A stretch of 64,000 bases of DNA from Clostridiales bacterium (GTDB lineage: Bacteria; Bacillota; Clostridia; Christensenellales; Aristaeellaceae), in NCBI GenBank assembly GCA_022787165.1, contig JALFVL010000020.1, positions 45,877 through 109,876 of the forward strand. Reading direction: 5' to 3'. Within the stretch, counting starts at the first letter, position 1. Each line of letters opens with the position of its first letter. A program made the translations under genes and the position numbers. The notes beneath the pieces are model-generated. The model ran no database searches. It had not been told where the DNA came from and worked only from the letters and a program-made list of their open reading frames with translations. Shown here in pieces: positions 30,422 through 40,564 of this stretch.

Positions 30422-31357
30422 ATGAAGAAAGACATTCTGTTCACCGTGCCGTCCTATTTCCGCGACGACATGGATATCCTGGGCTATCGCTTCGGCAAGG
30501 GCGAAAAGAGCTGCGTCGTGCTGGGCGCGCTGCGCGGCGACGAGGTGCAGCAGCTCTACGTCTGCGCGCGGCTGGTCGCGTTTCTTCGCGAGGTCGAGCG
30601 CGACGGCGGCATTCTGCCGGGCAAGAGCGTCATGGTCGTGCCCACGGCCATCGGCTTTTCCATGAACGCCGGCACCCGTCTCTGGGCGCCGGAAAACATG
30701 GACATCAACCGCCGCTTTCCGGGCGATGAAAACGGCTCGACGACCGAGCGCATCGCGGGCGCGCTCTTTGAGCGCCTGAAGGCGTATCATTACGGCGTGC
30801 AGCTGACGAGCTTCTACCAGCCGGGCTCCTTCATCCCGCATGTGCGCATGATGGATACCGGGCGGCAAAACCCGGAGCTGGGCTGCGAGTTCGGCCTGCC
30901 CTACGTCTACGTGCGCACGCCGCGCAGCTACGACCAGACGACGCTCAACTACGTCTGGCAGCTCTCCGGCACACAGGCATATTCCCTCTATGCCGGCAAG
31001 ACGCGCGAGATCGACGAAAACGCCGCCGACCAGACGCTGCGCGCGATCATCCGCTTCCTCAACGGGCGCGGCATCATCCGCAGCGAGACGACCCCCGGCC
31101 ATACCGCCTCGATCATCACCAACGACGACATCGTGACGGTCTCCGCCTCCAGCGCGGGCCTCATGCGCCGCGTCAAGTTCGCGGGCGCGCATGTGCGCCG
31201 GGGCGAGCAGCTTGCCTTCCTGATGAATCCCTGCGACGGCGCGGTGCGCGAGGTGCTCAAGACGCCCGTGACGGGCATGCTCTTCTTCGTACAGGACGGG
31301 CCGTTCATCTCCGAGCACAGCCCGGTCTTCCAGGTGCTCGTCAGCCAGAAGGGCTGA
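30422..31357 (+). CDS. AstE/AspA-like paralogue lacking zinc ligands
   Basis: 311 residues with the same domain plan as its upstream neighbour, including MDINRRFPGDENG and a matching C-terminal beta domain. Where the active protein has GIHGDE this one has ALRGDE (His to Arg), and where it has LDIHAS this one has VQLTSF (His to Thr). Only the Glu of the first motif remains. Zinc hydrolysis by the normal mechanism is therefore unlikely. It may be a regulatory or structural partner of the active paralogue. The gene is intact, with a GGAGGAAAG site. Confidence 0.75.
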   Translation: MKKDILFTVPSYFRDDMDILGYRFGKGEKSCVVLGALRGDEVQQLYVCARLVAFLREVERDGGILPGKSVMVVPTAIGFSMNAGTRLWAPENMDINRRFPGDENGSTTERIAGALFERLKAYHYGVQLTSFYQPGSFIPHVRMMDTGRQNPELGCEFGLPYVYVRTPRSYDQTTLNYVWQLSGTQAYSLYAGKTREIDENAADQTLRAIIRFLNGRGIIRSETTPGHTASIITNDDIVTVSASSAGLMRRVKFAGAHVRRGEQLAFLMNPCDGAVREVLKTPVTGMLFFVQDGPFISEHSPVFQVLVSQKG

Positions 31358-31398
31358 GCGCCCGGTGACAGCCGCCAGAGACGGCGGGGAAAGGGATT

Positions 31399-32757
31399 AT
31401 GCATCACTCCTCCTTTACACGCACGATGCTCTCCATTGCCGTGCCCGTGACGCTGCAAAACCTGCTGTTCTCCTCCTTCACGCTGATTGACACGCTGATG
31501 ATCGGCGCGCTGGGCGATACGCCGCTGGCGGCGGTGGGCATGGCGGGCAAGTGGACGTGGTTTTTCACGATCGTGCTCTTCGGCTTCGGAAGCGGCGCCT
31601 CCGTCTTCATCGCGCAGTATTTCGGCGCGGACGACACGCGCGGCATCCATCGCACCTACGGGCTGCTGGCGGGCGGCTCTCTTTTCGTATCCGCCGTGTT
31701 CATGGCCGCCTCGCTGCTCATGCCCGAGCGGATCATCCGCCTGTTTTCAAGCGACCCGCAGGCCATCGCCCTGGGCGTTACCTACCTGCGCGTCATCGCG
31801 CTTGGCTATCCGTTTCAGGCGCTCGCACGCGCGGGCGGCACGCTGCTGCAAAGCACGCGGCGGGTCGTCATCCCGTTCGCCGGCGCGATCGCCTCGGTCG
31901 CGGTCAACATCGTCTTCAACGCCCTGCTGATCTTCGGCCTGTGCGGCTTTCCGGCGCTGGGCGTGACCGGCGCGGCGATCGCCTCCGTGCTGGCGGCGGC
32001 GGTCAACGCGCTGGTGATCTACGGCGCGGGCTGGGCGCGGCGGACGATGCTGCGCGCGCCGCTTGCGTCGCTGCTGGACATCGATATGCCGTTTGTGCGC
32101 AGATATGTGCGCGTGAGCGCGCCCGCGCTGCTCAACGAGACGGTCTGGTCGATGGGCAACCTGATGTACAGCGCCGTGTTCGGGCACATGGGTACGGGCG
32201 CCTATGCCGCCATCACGGTCGTCAAATCCATCGAGGATCTGACGAGCGTCGCGTTCATGGGGCTGTGCTCCTCCTGCGCGGTGATGATCGGCAACTTCAT
32301 CGGCCGGGGCGAAACCGGCCGCGCGAGGGACTGCGCCCGGCGCCACCTGGCGCTGACCATCGGCTTCTCCGTGCTCATCGGCGGCGTCGTGCTGCTGCTG
32401 CGCGCGCCGCTGCTCTCCCTCTTCGGCGTCTCCAGCGCCGTGCGGCAGGATGCCGCCGCCGTGCTGATCATCTATGCGCTGGAGATGACGCTGCGCAACA
32501 TTCCGCTGATTCTGGTGGTCGGCATCTTCCGCGCGGGCGGGGATACCCGCTTCGGGCTGATCGTCGACTCGCTGTCTCTGTATCTGATCGGCCTGCCGGC
32601 AACCGGCACGGCGGGCCTGCTGCTCCACTGGAGCGTCCCCGTGACGTATCTGGTGATGTATCTCTCCGAGGACGTGCTCAAATGCGTCGTCTACGGGCTG
32701 CACATGCGCTCGGGCAGGTGGATCCGGCCGGTGACACAAGGAGGAAGCCATGAATAG
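31399..32757 (+). CDS. MATE family efflux transporter
   Basis: 452 residues, twelve predicted membrane segments in two homologous halves. The first half starts MLSIAVPVTLQNLLFSSFTLIDTLMIGALG and the second around VSAPALLNETVWSMGNLMYSAVFGHMG, as usual for MatE (PF01554). It exports organic cations or other compounds with a sodium or proton gradient. It lies in line between the AstE-like pair and an ABC exporter; its stop overlaps the ABC gene start by eight bases. Confidence 0.9.
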   Translation: MHHSSFTRTMLSIAVPVTLQNLLFSSFTLIDTLMIGALGDTPLAAVGMAGKWTWFFTIVLFGFGSGASVFIAQYFGADDTRGIHRTYGLLAGGSLFVSAVFMAASLLMPERIIRLFSSDPQAIALGVTYLRVIALGYPFQALARAGGTLLQSTRRVVIPFAGAIASVAVNIVFNALLIFGLCGFPALGVTGAAIASVLAAAVNALVIYGAGWARRTMLRAPLASLLDIDMPFVRRYVRVSAPALLNETVWSMGNLMYSAVFGHMGTGAYAAITVVKSIEDLTSVAFMGLCSSCAVMIGNFIGRGETGRARDCARRHLALTIGFSVLIGGVVLLLRAPLLSLFGVSSAVRQDAAAVLIIYALEMTLRNIPLILVVGIFRAGGDTRFGLIVDSLSLYLIGLPATGTAGLLLHWSVPVTYLVMYLSEDVLKCVVYGLHMRSGRWIRPVTQGGSHE

Positions 32758-34534
32758 CAATCCGTCCCCCCGCGCGGCCTTCGAGGAAAAGGCCGCGCCC
32801 AGGCGCGGCGCGCTGCGCGAGTTCGCCGCGTTCTACAAGCCGCATCTGGGCCTGTTCACGCTGGACATGCTCTGCGCGCTGCTCATCGCGCTGGTCGACA
32901 TCCTGTTCCCCGCCGTGACGCGCAGGGTGCTCTACGACTACATCCCCAACCAGCTGATGCGCACGTTCGTGCTCGTCATGCTCGCGATGCTCGCGCTGTT
33001 CCTCCTGCGCACGGCGGCGCAATGGTTCGTCGCCTACCTGGGCCACATGATGGGCGTTCGCATTGAGGCGGACATGCGCTCGGCGATCTTTGCGCACATG
33101 CAGAAGCTCGGCTTCAGCTTCTACGACAAAAACCGCACGGGCCTTTTGATGAGCCGCGTGACGACCGACCTGTTTGACATCACGGAGCTGGCGCACCACG
33201 GCCCGGAGGACCTGTTCATCTCCATCGTCACGCTCATCGGCTCGTTCATCGTCGTCTGGCGCATCCAGCGGACGCTCGCGCTCGTGCTGATGATCGCCGT
33301 GCCGCTGATCGTCGGGTTTGTCGCCTACCGCCGCGGGCGGATGATGGCGGCCAGCCGCGCCGTCAAGCAGCGCATCGCGGGCATCAACGCCGAGATCGAG
33401 AGCTCGATCTCCGGCATCCGTGTGGCCAAGGCCTTCTGCAACGAGCATGAGGAGATCGAGAAATTCTCCCGCTGCACAAGCGAATACGTCGTCTCGCGCA
33501 AGGAATACTACAAGGTCATGGCAGGCTTCTTCTCCGGCACGGAGCTGATGATGAACCTGATGAGCCTGTCGGTCATCTGCGTGGGCAGCTATCTGATCAT
33601 GAAAAACAGGATGGACATCGCGACGCTGGTGACCTTCAACATGTACGTCGCCAGCGTGCAAAGCCCCATCCGCAAGCTGACGCAGTTCACCGAGCAATTC
33701 ACGCAAGGCATGGCGGGCTTCCAGCGCTTCCGCGCGATCATGCACGAGACGCCGGACATCGTCGACAGCCCCGACGCGCAGCCGCTTGACCACGTCGACG
33801 GCGACATCGCCTTCAACGACGTGACCTTCACCTACGACGAGAAGAAGGATGCCGTGCTCGAGCACGTCAACCTGCACATCCGCCCGGGCGAGATGCTCGC
33901 GCTGGTCGGCCCCAGCGGCGGCGGCAAGACGACGCTCTGCCAGCTGATTCCCCGCTTCTACGAGGCGACGGAGGGCACCATCACCCTTGACGGCAGGGAC
34001 ATCCGAAAGATCAGGCTGGCCGACCTGCGCGGCAGCATCGGCATCGTCCAGCAGGACGTCTTCCTCTTCGCGGGCTCGATCCTCGAAAACATCCGCTACG
34101 GCAAGCCCGGCGCGACGATGGAGGAGGTCGTCGAGGCGGCGAAGCTCGCCGAAATCCACGAGGACATCATGAACATGCCCGAGGGCTACGACACGATCGT
34201 CGGCGAGCGCGGCATCCTGCTCTCCGGCGGGCAAAAGCAGCGCGTCTCCATCGCGCGCATCTTCCTCAAGAACCCACGCGTGCTGATCCTCGACGAGGCG
34301 ACCAGCGCGCTGGATACCGCGACCGAGCGCAAGATTCAGGCCGCGTTTGACCGCCTGGCCAAGGGCCGCACGACGCTGGTCATCGCGCACAGGCTTTCGA
34401 CCATCAAAAACGCCGATGAGATTGTCGTCATCGGCGAGCATGGAATTCTCGAGCGCGGCACGCACAGGGAGCTTGTCGAGCTGGGCGGCGTTTACGCCGG
34501 GCTCGCGGCGGGCGCGACGCTCGCCGGGGAATAA
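32750..34534 (+). CDS. ABC exporter, fused permease and ATPase
   Basis: 594 residues. Six membrane segments (about 25-335) with the exporter coupling region, then an ATPase domain: Walker A GPSGGGKTT (about 385), Q-loop GIVQQDVFLF, signature LSGGQKQRVSIAR, Walker B VLILDEATSALD and H-loop VIAHRLSTI. Type IV half-transporter of the MsbA/LmrA group, acting as a homodimer or with a partner encoded elsewhere. It ends the run that begins at 29404. Confidence 0.92.
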   Translation: MNSNPSPRAAFEEKAAPRRGALREFAAFYKPHLGLFTLDMLCALLIALVDILFPAVTRRVLYDYIPNQLMRTFVLVMLAMLALFLLRTAAQWFVAYLGHMMGVRIEADMRSAIFAHMQKLGFSFYDKNRTGLLMSRVTTDLFDITELAHHGPEDLFISIVTLIGSFIVVWRIQRTLALVLMIAVPLIVGFVAYRRGRMMAASRAVKQRIAGINAEIESSISGIRVAKAFCNEHEEIEKFSRCTSEYVVSRKEYYKVMAGFFSGTELMMNLMSLSVICVGSYLIMKNRMDIATLVTFNMYVASVQSPIRKLTQFTEQFTQGMAGFQRFRAIMHETPDIVDSPDAQPLDHVDGDIAFNDVTFTYDEKKDAVLEHVNLHIRPGEMLALVGPSGGGKTTLCQLIPRFYEATEGTITLDGRDIRKIRLADLRGSIGIVQQDVFLFAGSILENIRYGKPGATMEEVVEAAKLAEIHEDIMNMPEGYDTIVGERGILLSGGQKQRVSIARIFLKNPRVLILDEATSALDTATERKIQAAFDRLAKGRTTLVIAHRLSTIKNADEIVVIGEHGILERGTHRELVELGGVYAGLAAGATLAGE

Positions 34535-34535
34535 A

Positions 34536-34886
34536 TCAGAGCTTCCCCTCGGCCTTCCAGCGCTCCCAGACCTCCGGGCAAAAGCCCGCCGTCGCCAGCC
34601 GCCCGTTGCGCACGAGGGGCAGACGCAGCAGCCGCGGGCGCTCAAGCAGCCCCGCGAGGATCGTCTCCCTGTCCTGCGTATAGGCGATGACGCTCTCGCG
34701 GAAGGCCTTGCTCTCCCGGTCACAAAGCGCATCGAGCCCGACGGCCGCCGCGACGCTCTCCAGCTCGCGGCGGCCGATGCCGTATTTGAGCACGTCCACG
34801 CGCTGATAGGCGATGCGCCGCTCCTTGAAGAAGCGCTCCGCCTTCTGGGTGTCAAAGCCCTTGCCGCAATAAATCTGCAATGCCAT
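34536..34886 (-). CDS. ArsC/Spx-like thioredoxin-fold protein
   Basis: 116 residues from the ATG at 34884-34886 (GGAGG 8 bases upstream). The fold matches the arsenate reductase/YffB family: IYCGKGFDTQKAERFFKERRI at the start, VDVLKYGIGRREL, and PLVRNGRLATAGFCPEVW near the end. A single N-terminal Cys is kept but the Cys-x-x-Cys/Arg pattern is not, so arsenate reduction is not certain. It overlaps no gene; the converging ABC exporter stops one base away. Confidence 0.78.
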   Translation of the reverse strand: MALQIYCGKGFDTQKAERFFKERRIAYQRVDVLKYGIGRRELESVAAAVGLDALCDRESKAFRESVIAYTQDRETILAGLLERPRLLRLPLVRNGRLATAGFCPEVWERWKAEGKL

Positions 34887-34965
34887 ACCGGTCAACCTCC
34901 GAAATAGAATGGGTTGGCCCTATCATAACCGCGCAGAGGCGGTTCGTCAACAAGGAGAGAGAACC

Positions 34966-35700
34966 ATGGCGAAAAAAGTCGCGCTCGTCACGGGCGCTTC
35001 CGGGGGCATCGGCTCGGCCTGCGCGCGTCTGCTGGCGCAGGAGGGCTATACCGTGCTGCTGCACGGGCATGAGGGCTTCGCGCGGGCGCAGGCGCTCGCC
35101 GGGGAGCTATGCGCGCAGGGCATGGACGCCCATGCCTGCCGCTGCGACCTGGCGGACAGCGCGGACTGCGCGCGCATGTGCGAAGAGATCCTCGCGCTGT
35201 ATCATCGCGTGGACGCACTCGTGCTCTGCGCCGGCGTGTCGCACACGGGGCTGCTGTGCGAGATGACGGACGCGCAGTGGCGCCGGGTCATGGAGGTCAA
35301 TGTCTCCGGGGCGTTCTACCTCTGCCGCGCGCTGACGCCGGGCATGGTCTCCCGCCGAAGCGGCGCGATTGTCACGATCTCCAGCATGTGGGGCCGCGCG
35401 GGCGCCTCCTGCGAGGCGGCGTATTCCGCGAGCAAGGCGGCGCTCATCGGCCTGACGCAGGCGCTGGCCAAAGAGCTGGGGCCCAGCGGCGTGCGCGCCA
35501 ACTGCGTCGCCCCCGGCGTCATCGACACGCGCATGATGGACGAGCACAGCGAGGAGACGAAGGCCGCCCTCGCGCAGGAGACGCCGCTTGGCCGCCTGGG
35601 CACGCCGCAGGACGTCGCGCAGGCCGTCGCGTTCCTGCTCTCCCCCCGCGCCGCCTTCATCACCGGACAGACGCTGGGCGTGGACGGCGGGTATCTCTGA
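34966..35700 (+). CDS. SDR family oxidoreductase (FabG-like)
   Basis: 244 residues from the ATG at 34966 (AAGGAGAG site). NAD(P)-binding TGASGGIG at about 10-17, LCAGVSH, catalytic Ser in TISSMWG and YSASK (Tyr-x3-Lys), then the C-terminal ITGQTLGVDGGYL. It closely resembles 3-oxoacyl-ACP reductase, but without other fatty-acid genes nearby the substrate is open. It is divergent from the ArsC-like gene and followed by a strong terminator. Confidence 0.88.
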   Translation: MAKKVALVTGASGGIGSACARLLAQEGYTVLLHGHEGFARAQALAGELCAQGMDAHACRCDLADSADCARMCEEILALYHRVDALVLCAGVSHTGLLCEMTDAQWRRVMEVNVSGAFYLCRALTPGMVSRRSGAIVTISSMWGRAGASCEAAYSASKAALIGLTQALAKELGPSGVRANCVAPGVIDTRMMDEHSEETKAALAQETPLGRLGTPQDVAQAVAFLLSPRAAFITGQTLGVDGGYL

Positions 35701-35732
35701 TGCCCCTGCGTCCAAAGGACGCGGCCTCACGC

Positions 35733-35781
35733 AAAAAGGGCCGTTCGCAAGGATCTGCATTCCCTGCGAACGGCCCTTTTT
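35733..35781. terminator. Bidirectional terminator
   Basis: AAAAAGGGCCGTTCGCA pairs with TGCGAACGGCCCTTTTT, giving A/T tracts on both sides. It serves both the SDR gene and the converging btuD. Confidence 0.92.
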
Positions 35782-35785
35782 GACG

Positions 35786-36546
<761 letters not shown>

Positions 36547-36550
<4 letters not shown>

Positions 36551-37608
36551 GCGTCCGCCTCCCTTCGCCTGCGCCCGAAGTACACGAGCAGGAAAAACGG
36601 CGCGCCAAAGAGCGCCGTGACGGCGCCGACCGGCAGCTCGCGCGGGCTGAGCACCGTGCGCGCCGCCAGATCCGCCAGCATCATGCAGATGCCGCCCAGC
36701 AGCGCGCAGGCCGGCAGCAGCGCGCGATGGCGCGGCCCGACGAGCCGGCGCGCCAGATGCGGCATGACCAGGTCGACAAACCCGATCGCGCCGCAGAAGG
36801 AGACGGCCGTGCCGGTCAGCAGCGTCGCAAGCAGGATCAGCGCCGCGCGCGTCCGTTTGGGCGAAAGGCCGCTCGTCCCGGCGAGCTCGTCGCCGAAGGT
36901 CAGGATATCCATCTCGCCGCAGAGGCGCAGCAGGCAGGGCAGCGAAAGCGCCAGCACGGCAAGGAGCAGCGCGCATTCCTCCATCGTCGCGCCAGAGAAG
37001 CTGCCCAGCTGCCAGAAATAGAGCCGCTCGAGGCTCTCGCGGTTGAGCGAGCAGAGCAGCGAGAGCATCGCCGAGACAAACAGGCTGATGACCATGCCGG
37101 TCAGGACGATCGTATCGCTGCGCAGGCCGGGGTCAAAGCGCGCGCTCAGCGCCATCGCGGCCAGCACGGTCAGCAGGCCGAAGGCAAACCCCGCCGCGGG
37201 CAGCATCGCCGCGCCGGGCAGCGGCAGGCGAAGCCCCAGCAGCAGCACGAGCGCCGCGCCCAGCGACGCGCCGGAGGAGACGCCCAGCGTATAGCCCGAG
37301 GCAAGCGGGTTGCGCAGCACGCTCTGCATTACCGCGCCCGCCAGGGAAAGCGATGCACCGCAAAGGAGCGAGAGCAGCGCGCGCGGCAGGCGCAGCTTCG
37401 TGAGGATCGAGACGTGCAGCGCGGGAATGGCTTCAGGCGTTGGCGCGCCGGTCAGCGCCGCGCGCGCGACGGCGAGCGTCTCCCGCACGGGGATGGCGAC
37501 CGAGCCGACGCCCACGGCGAGCAGAAAGACCGCCGCGCAAAAGCACGCGAGGAGCAGCAGGACACCCGCCCTGCCGCTCCTCCTTTTGCTTGAAATGGCG
37601 TTACTCAT
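36547..37608 (-). CDS. btuC: Cobalamin ABC importer permease (FecCD/BtuC family)
   Basis: 353 residues from the ATG at 37606-37608. About ten membrane segments and the family motifs LRLPRALLSLLCGASLSLAGAVM, VLRNPLASGYTLGVSSGASL and IGFVDLVMPHLARRLVGP. It overlaps the binding-protein stop by eight bases and the ATPase start by four, so the three genes are tightly coupled. Confidence 0.86.
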
Positions 37609-38506
37609 ACAGCGCCGCGTAGACCTCGGGATAGACCGCCGCGAGCATCTCCCGCAGCGCGACCACGATGTTCTGGCTCGGCTGGTTGCTGGCGTTGGCG
37701 TCAATCGCGTAGACGTCGCCGTTTTGTATCGCCGTGACGCTCTCCCAGCCCGCGCGAGCGAGGATTTCGCCGACCGGATCGTCGATGTAATTGACGCTGG
37801 TGAGGATCACGTCGGGGTTCGCGGCGATGGCGTCCTCCTCCGCGACGGGCAGCCAGCCCGCCTGATCGCCGAAGACGTTCCTGGCGCCGATGCGCGTGAT
37901 CATCTCGTCAAGGAACGTGCCGCTGCCAAAGGAATACAGATACGGCAGCGCGCTGATCTCAAAAAACACGGTCTTCTTCGGCTCGATGGCGGCGGTCGCC
38001 TCGCTGACGCGGTCAAGCTCGGCATTCAGATTGTCCACCAGCGCCTCGGCCTCCTGCGCGCGATCCACGACGTCGCCGATGAAGGCGATGTCCTCCTCGA
38101 TCGCGGCGATGGAGCTCGCGGACGGGATGTCGACGACGGCGATGCCCAGGTCGATCAGCGCGCGGTAGGGGTCGCCGCTGATATAGGCCATGCCGGAGGT
38201 GAAGACGACGTCCGGCGCAAGCGCCGCGATGGCCTCGCAGTCCGGCGCCATCATGTCAAACGCGGGCAGCGCCTGCGCGCTCTCCATCTGCGCGGCGGTA
38301 TTCGTGTCCACCGCGACGAGGCAGTCCGCCATGCCGAGGCCCTCGAGGATTTCCGCCGTGCTCGGGGCCAGGCAGACGATGCGCTCGACGGTATCCGGCA
38401 GGGCGATGGGGTTGCCCGCGCGGTCGGTATCGGGTTTTTCGGCCAGCGCGCACGCGGCGAGCATCAGCGCGGCCAGCACAAGCAGAGCGAGAATTCGTTT
38501 TTTCAT
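37601..38506 (-). CDS. btuF: Cobalamin ABC importer substrate-binding lipoprotein
   Basis: 301 residues from the ATG at 38504-38506 (AAGGAGA site). Lipoprotein signal with lipobox LAAC at residues 16-19. BtuF-type binding fold: VERIVCLAPSTAEILEGLG, IAALAPDVVFTSGMAY, a central helix, then NPDVILTSVNYIDD. It captures corrinoids outside the membrane for BtuC/BtuD. First gene after the cobalamin riboswitch. Confidence 0.87.
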   Translation of the reverse strand: MKKRILALLVLAALMLAACALAEKPDTDRAGNPIALPDTVERIVCLAPSTAEILEGLGMADCLVAVDTNTAAQMESAQALPAFDMMAPDCEAIAALAPDVVFTSGMAYISGDPYRALIDLGIAVVDIPSASSIAAIEEDIAFIGDVVDRAQEAEALVDNLNAELDRVSEATAAIEPKKTVFFEISALPYLYSFGSGTFLDEMITRIGARNVFGDQAGWLPVAEEDAIAANPDVILTSVNYIDDPVGEILARAGWESVTAIQNGDVYAIDANASNQPSQNIVVALREMLAAVYPEVYAALYE

Positions 38507-38579
38507 GCTGCATTTCTCCTTGCGTTTGTTTTTTTGCGGCGCTCCTGTCGTCTTCCTCACAGCCGGAGGGCCCGGCGCG

Positions 38580-38760
38580 CGCGGATCGGTCTTCTGGCTT
38601 GGGTCTGCGTCCTCCCGCCTTCCCGGCCCCTCCGCCCGCTCGCAGGGCGTAGAAGCCAGTGACTGCCTGTTTGGCCTGGGAGGCCGCGTTTTCCCTTACA
38701 GCAGCGGCTACTGCCGGAGACTTGCACTCCGTTCCCGGGGCTTACGCCCATCCGCGCGCC
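38580..38760 (-). promoter_or_regulatory. Cobalamin riboswitch
   Basis: Read on the minus strand, the leader has the conserved blocks of the B12 aptamer in order: GGGAACGGAGTGCAAGTCTCC, GCAGTAGCCGCTGCTGTAA, GCAGTCACTGGC (core), GGGAAGG, and the B12-box-like AAGCCAGAAGACCGATCC. It lies 74 bases before the btuF start. Cobalamin binding should lower expression of btuFCD. No strong terminator follows, so control may act at the ribosome site. Confidence 0.92.
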
Positions 38761-38780
38761 TTTTGGCGCTCACGGCCTTG

Positions 38781-38808
38781 ATTATAGCATGAAAAGCAAA
38801 AAAAGCAA
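38781..38808 (-). promoter_or_regulatory. Promoter of the riboswitch-btuFCD operon
   Basis: On the minus strand TTGCTT (38803-38808) and TATAAT (38781-38786) are 16 bases apart, immediately upstream of the aptamer. Confidence 0.72.
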
Positions 38809-38832
38809 GCGGGAAGACCCGCCTGCATGCCT

Positions 38833-39630
38833 TCAAAGCGTCTCCTCGCTCAAGGCGACGAGCCCATCCTGCGCCCCCTCGCGCAGCGCGCCGCGCCGGC
38901 CGGGCACCTGGCGGCTGCGCATGAAATAGCTGAATTCCTCGGGCTGGTCGTCGCCGCATTCGCTGTGCATGGTCATGGAGTGCGCCTTTGCCCCGCTGAA
39001 GATCAGATGGTCGACGACGCCGATGCCCACCGGGCGCAGCGCGGCGACGAGCGCGCGCGTCGCCTGATAGTCCTCCTGCGAGGGCTCGCCGATGCCGCCG
39101 GGGTGGTTATGCGCCAGCAGGACGGCATGCGCGTGGTGGCGCAGCGCGATCTCCACGACAGGCCGGGGATAGACGGCGACCTCGTCGATCGTCCCGCGGT
39201 GGAGCATCTGCGTGTGGATGACCCGCGCGCTCTTGTCCAGGCAGACGATGTAGAAGCGCTCGTCGTGCGCGCCGAAAAAGAGCGCGCCGCAGAAGGTCTT
39301 CGCCTGCGCGAAGTTGCTCAGAATCGGCCGCTCGCCCATGGCGCTCTTCTGGTAGCGGCCCAGCAGCGCGGGCATCAGGCTCAGCAGCACGGCGGCGTTT
39401 TCGCCGATGCCGCTGACCTGGCGCAGCTCGGCGGCGTCCGCCTCCAGCGCGCCGGCAAGCGAGCCGAAGCGCGCGATGAGCGCATGCGCGAGCGGGTTGA
39501 CGTCCCGCTGGGGAATGGCAAAGGTCAGCAGCAGCTCGAGCACCTCGTGCTCGGAAAAGCCCTCGAGGCCCTCGCGCAAAAACCGCTCCCGCAGCCGGGC
39601 GCGATGGCCCGCATGGATGTTTTCGGGCAT
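38833..39630 (-). CDS. radC: RadC family JAB/JAMM-domain protein
   Basis: 265 residues. The N-terminal helix-hairpin-helix region (GFSEHEVLELLLTFAIPQRDV, VSGIGENAAVLLSLMP) precedes a RadC-type JAMM domain with HNHPGGIGEPSQED near residue 175, the metal-binding motif. Although named DNA repair protein, its activity is not settled. The C-terminal about 35 residues after HSECGDDQPEEFSYF are Arg/Gly-rich and extra. It lies 36 bases after a HAD phosphatase gene, probably in the same operon. Confidence 0.88.
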   Translation of the reverse strand: MPENIHAGHRARLRERFLREGLEGFSEHEVLELLLTFAIPQRDVNPLAHALIARFGSLAGALEADAAELRQVSGIGENAAVLLSLMPALLGRYQKSAMGERPILSNFAQAKTFCGALFFGAHDERFYIVCLDKSARVIHTQMLHRGTIDEVAVYPRPVVEIALRHHAHAVLLAHNHPGGIGEPSQEDYQATRALVAALRPVGIGVVDHLIFSGAKAHSMTMHSECGDDQPEEFSYFMRSRQVPGRRGALREGAQDGLVALSEETL

Positions 39631-39666
39631 GGGATTCCCCTCCCTTCGCCGGGCGTCCTTCCGGCG

Positions 39667-40308
39667 TCATTTCATGGAAAGCAGCAGTTCCTCCAGCGCC
39701 TCAAAGCTGTGCGCGACGGGGCAGCGCGTCCGCTCAAGCCGCGCCAGGTCGTTATGGCCCCAGGGCACGAGCACGCAGGCAACGCCCAGCGCATGGGCAA
39801 GCTCCGCGTCGGCGACCATGTCGCCCACCAGCACGGTCCTGGCCGGATCAAGCGCCAGACGCGCCATCTGCCGCCGGCCGATATCGGTCTTGCGCGCGGC
39901 GCTCTCATCCTCCAGGCCGTCGACGGCGCGCATATACGGCGTCAGCCCCAGCGCGTCGCACTGGCTGCGCACCGAGGGCTCGTAGCTCGCCGAGAGCACG
40001 GACTGCGTCAGGCCCTGCTTGCCCAGGCGGCGGATGGTCTCAAGCGCGCCCGGCACCAGACCCGCGCCGACGGCGCCCGCGTTGAAGCGGTCGAGCCACA
40101 GCCGCGCGATCGTCTCATAGGGGTGGACGTCGTAGTCGATGCCCAGCGCGAGGTAAAAGTCGCGCACGGGCATGGTCATCCTTTCGCGGTAGGTCTCAAG
40201 CGTGATGCGCGGCAGGCCGAGCATGTCAAAGACGGCGTTGTCCGTGTCGACGGAGAGCTGCGCGTCGCACAGCAGCGTGCCGTTGAAATCCCAGATGATG
40301 TGCGTCAT
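39667..40308 (-). CDS. HAD family phosphatase, phosphoglycolate-phosphatase-like
   Basis: 213 residues from the ATG at 40306-40308; the frame extending to 40428 crosses repeat copy B and is not coding. Motif I is WDFNGTLL, with Asn in place of the second Asp (DxN rather than DxD). Motif II is VLSASYE, motif III Lys is in RKTDIGRRQM, and motif IV is LVGDMVADAELA. The Asp-to-Asn change is found in some HAD groups but may lower phosphatase activity. Substrate unknown. Confidence 0.78.
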   Translation of the reverse strand: MTHIIWDFNGTLLCDAQLSVDTDNAVFDMLGLPRITLETYRERMTMPVRDFYLALGIDYDVHPYETIARLWLDRFNAGAVGAGLVPGALETIRRLGKQGLTQSVLSASYEPSVRSQCDALGLTPYMRAVDGLEDESAARKTDIGRRQMARLALDPARTVLVGDMVADAELAHALGVACVLVPWGHNDLARLERTRCPVAHSFEALEELLLSMK

Positions 40309-40385
40309 GGTTGCTCCTTGTCGGATTATGCAAAAGGAAAATGAGGATTGGGTTTGTTGGTTTTCCTGGTTGGCGAAAGGAATCC

Positions 40386-40515
40386 GTCTCAATCGTAGAC
40401 CGCTTCGCGGTCTGCTCTGAGACTGCATCTTTTTCTCTTTGGGAACGGTTAGGGCTGCCGCCCTAATACCTGCCTGAGGGACGAAGTCCCTCAGACTCCC
40501 CTTTTCGCTTCGCGG
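40386..40515 (+). repeat. Interspersed three-hairpin element, copy B
   Basis: Hairpin 1 (40386-40423) keeps the GTCTCAATCGT and GCTCTGAGAC flanks but the inner arms are AGACCGC/GCGGTCT. Hairpin 2 (40449-40466) is TTAGGGC-TGCC-GCCCTAA. Hairpin 3 (40474-40494) is CTGAGGGAC-GAA-GTCCCTCAG. It ends in CGCTTCGCGG. Against copy A, paired positions change together, which indicates a conserved fold. Confidence 0.88.
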
Positions 40516-40564
40516 CTGGTAAAGCCATTATATGTCCTGTCCGTTCGGGGCGTCAAGGCGCGCT

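Noticed and set aside
36551..36976. N-terminal extension of the BtuD frame to give a 396-residue protein
   Set aside because: The extension runs opposite to no gene but through the permease coding sequence in another frame; the ATG at 36550 gives a normal ATPase with the ATGA overlap.
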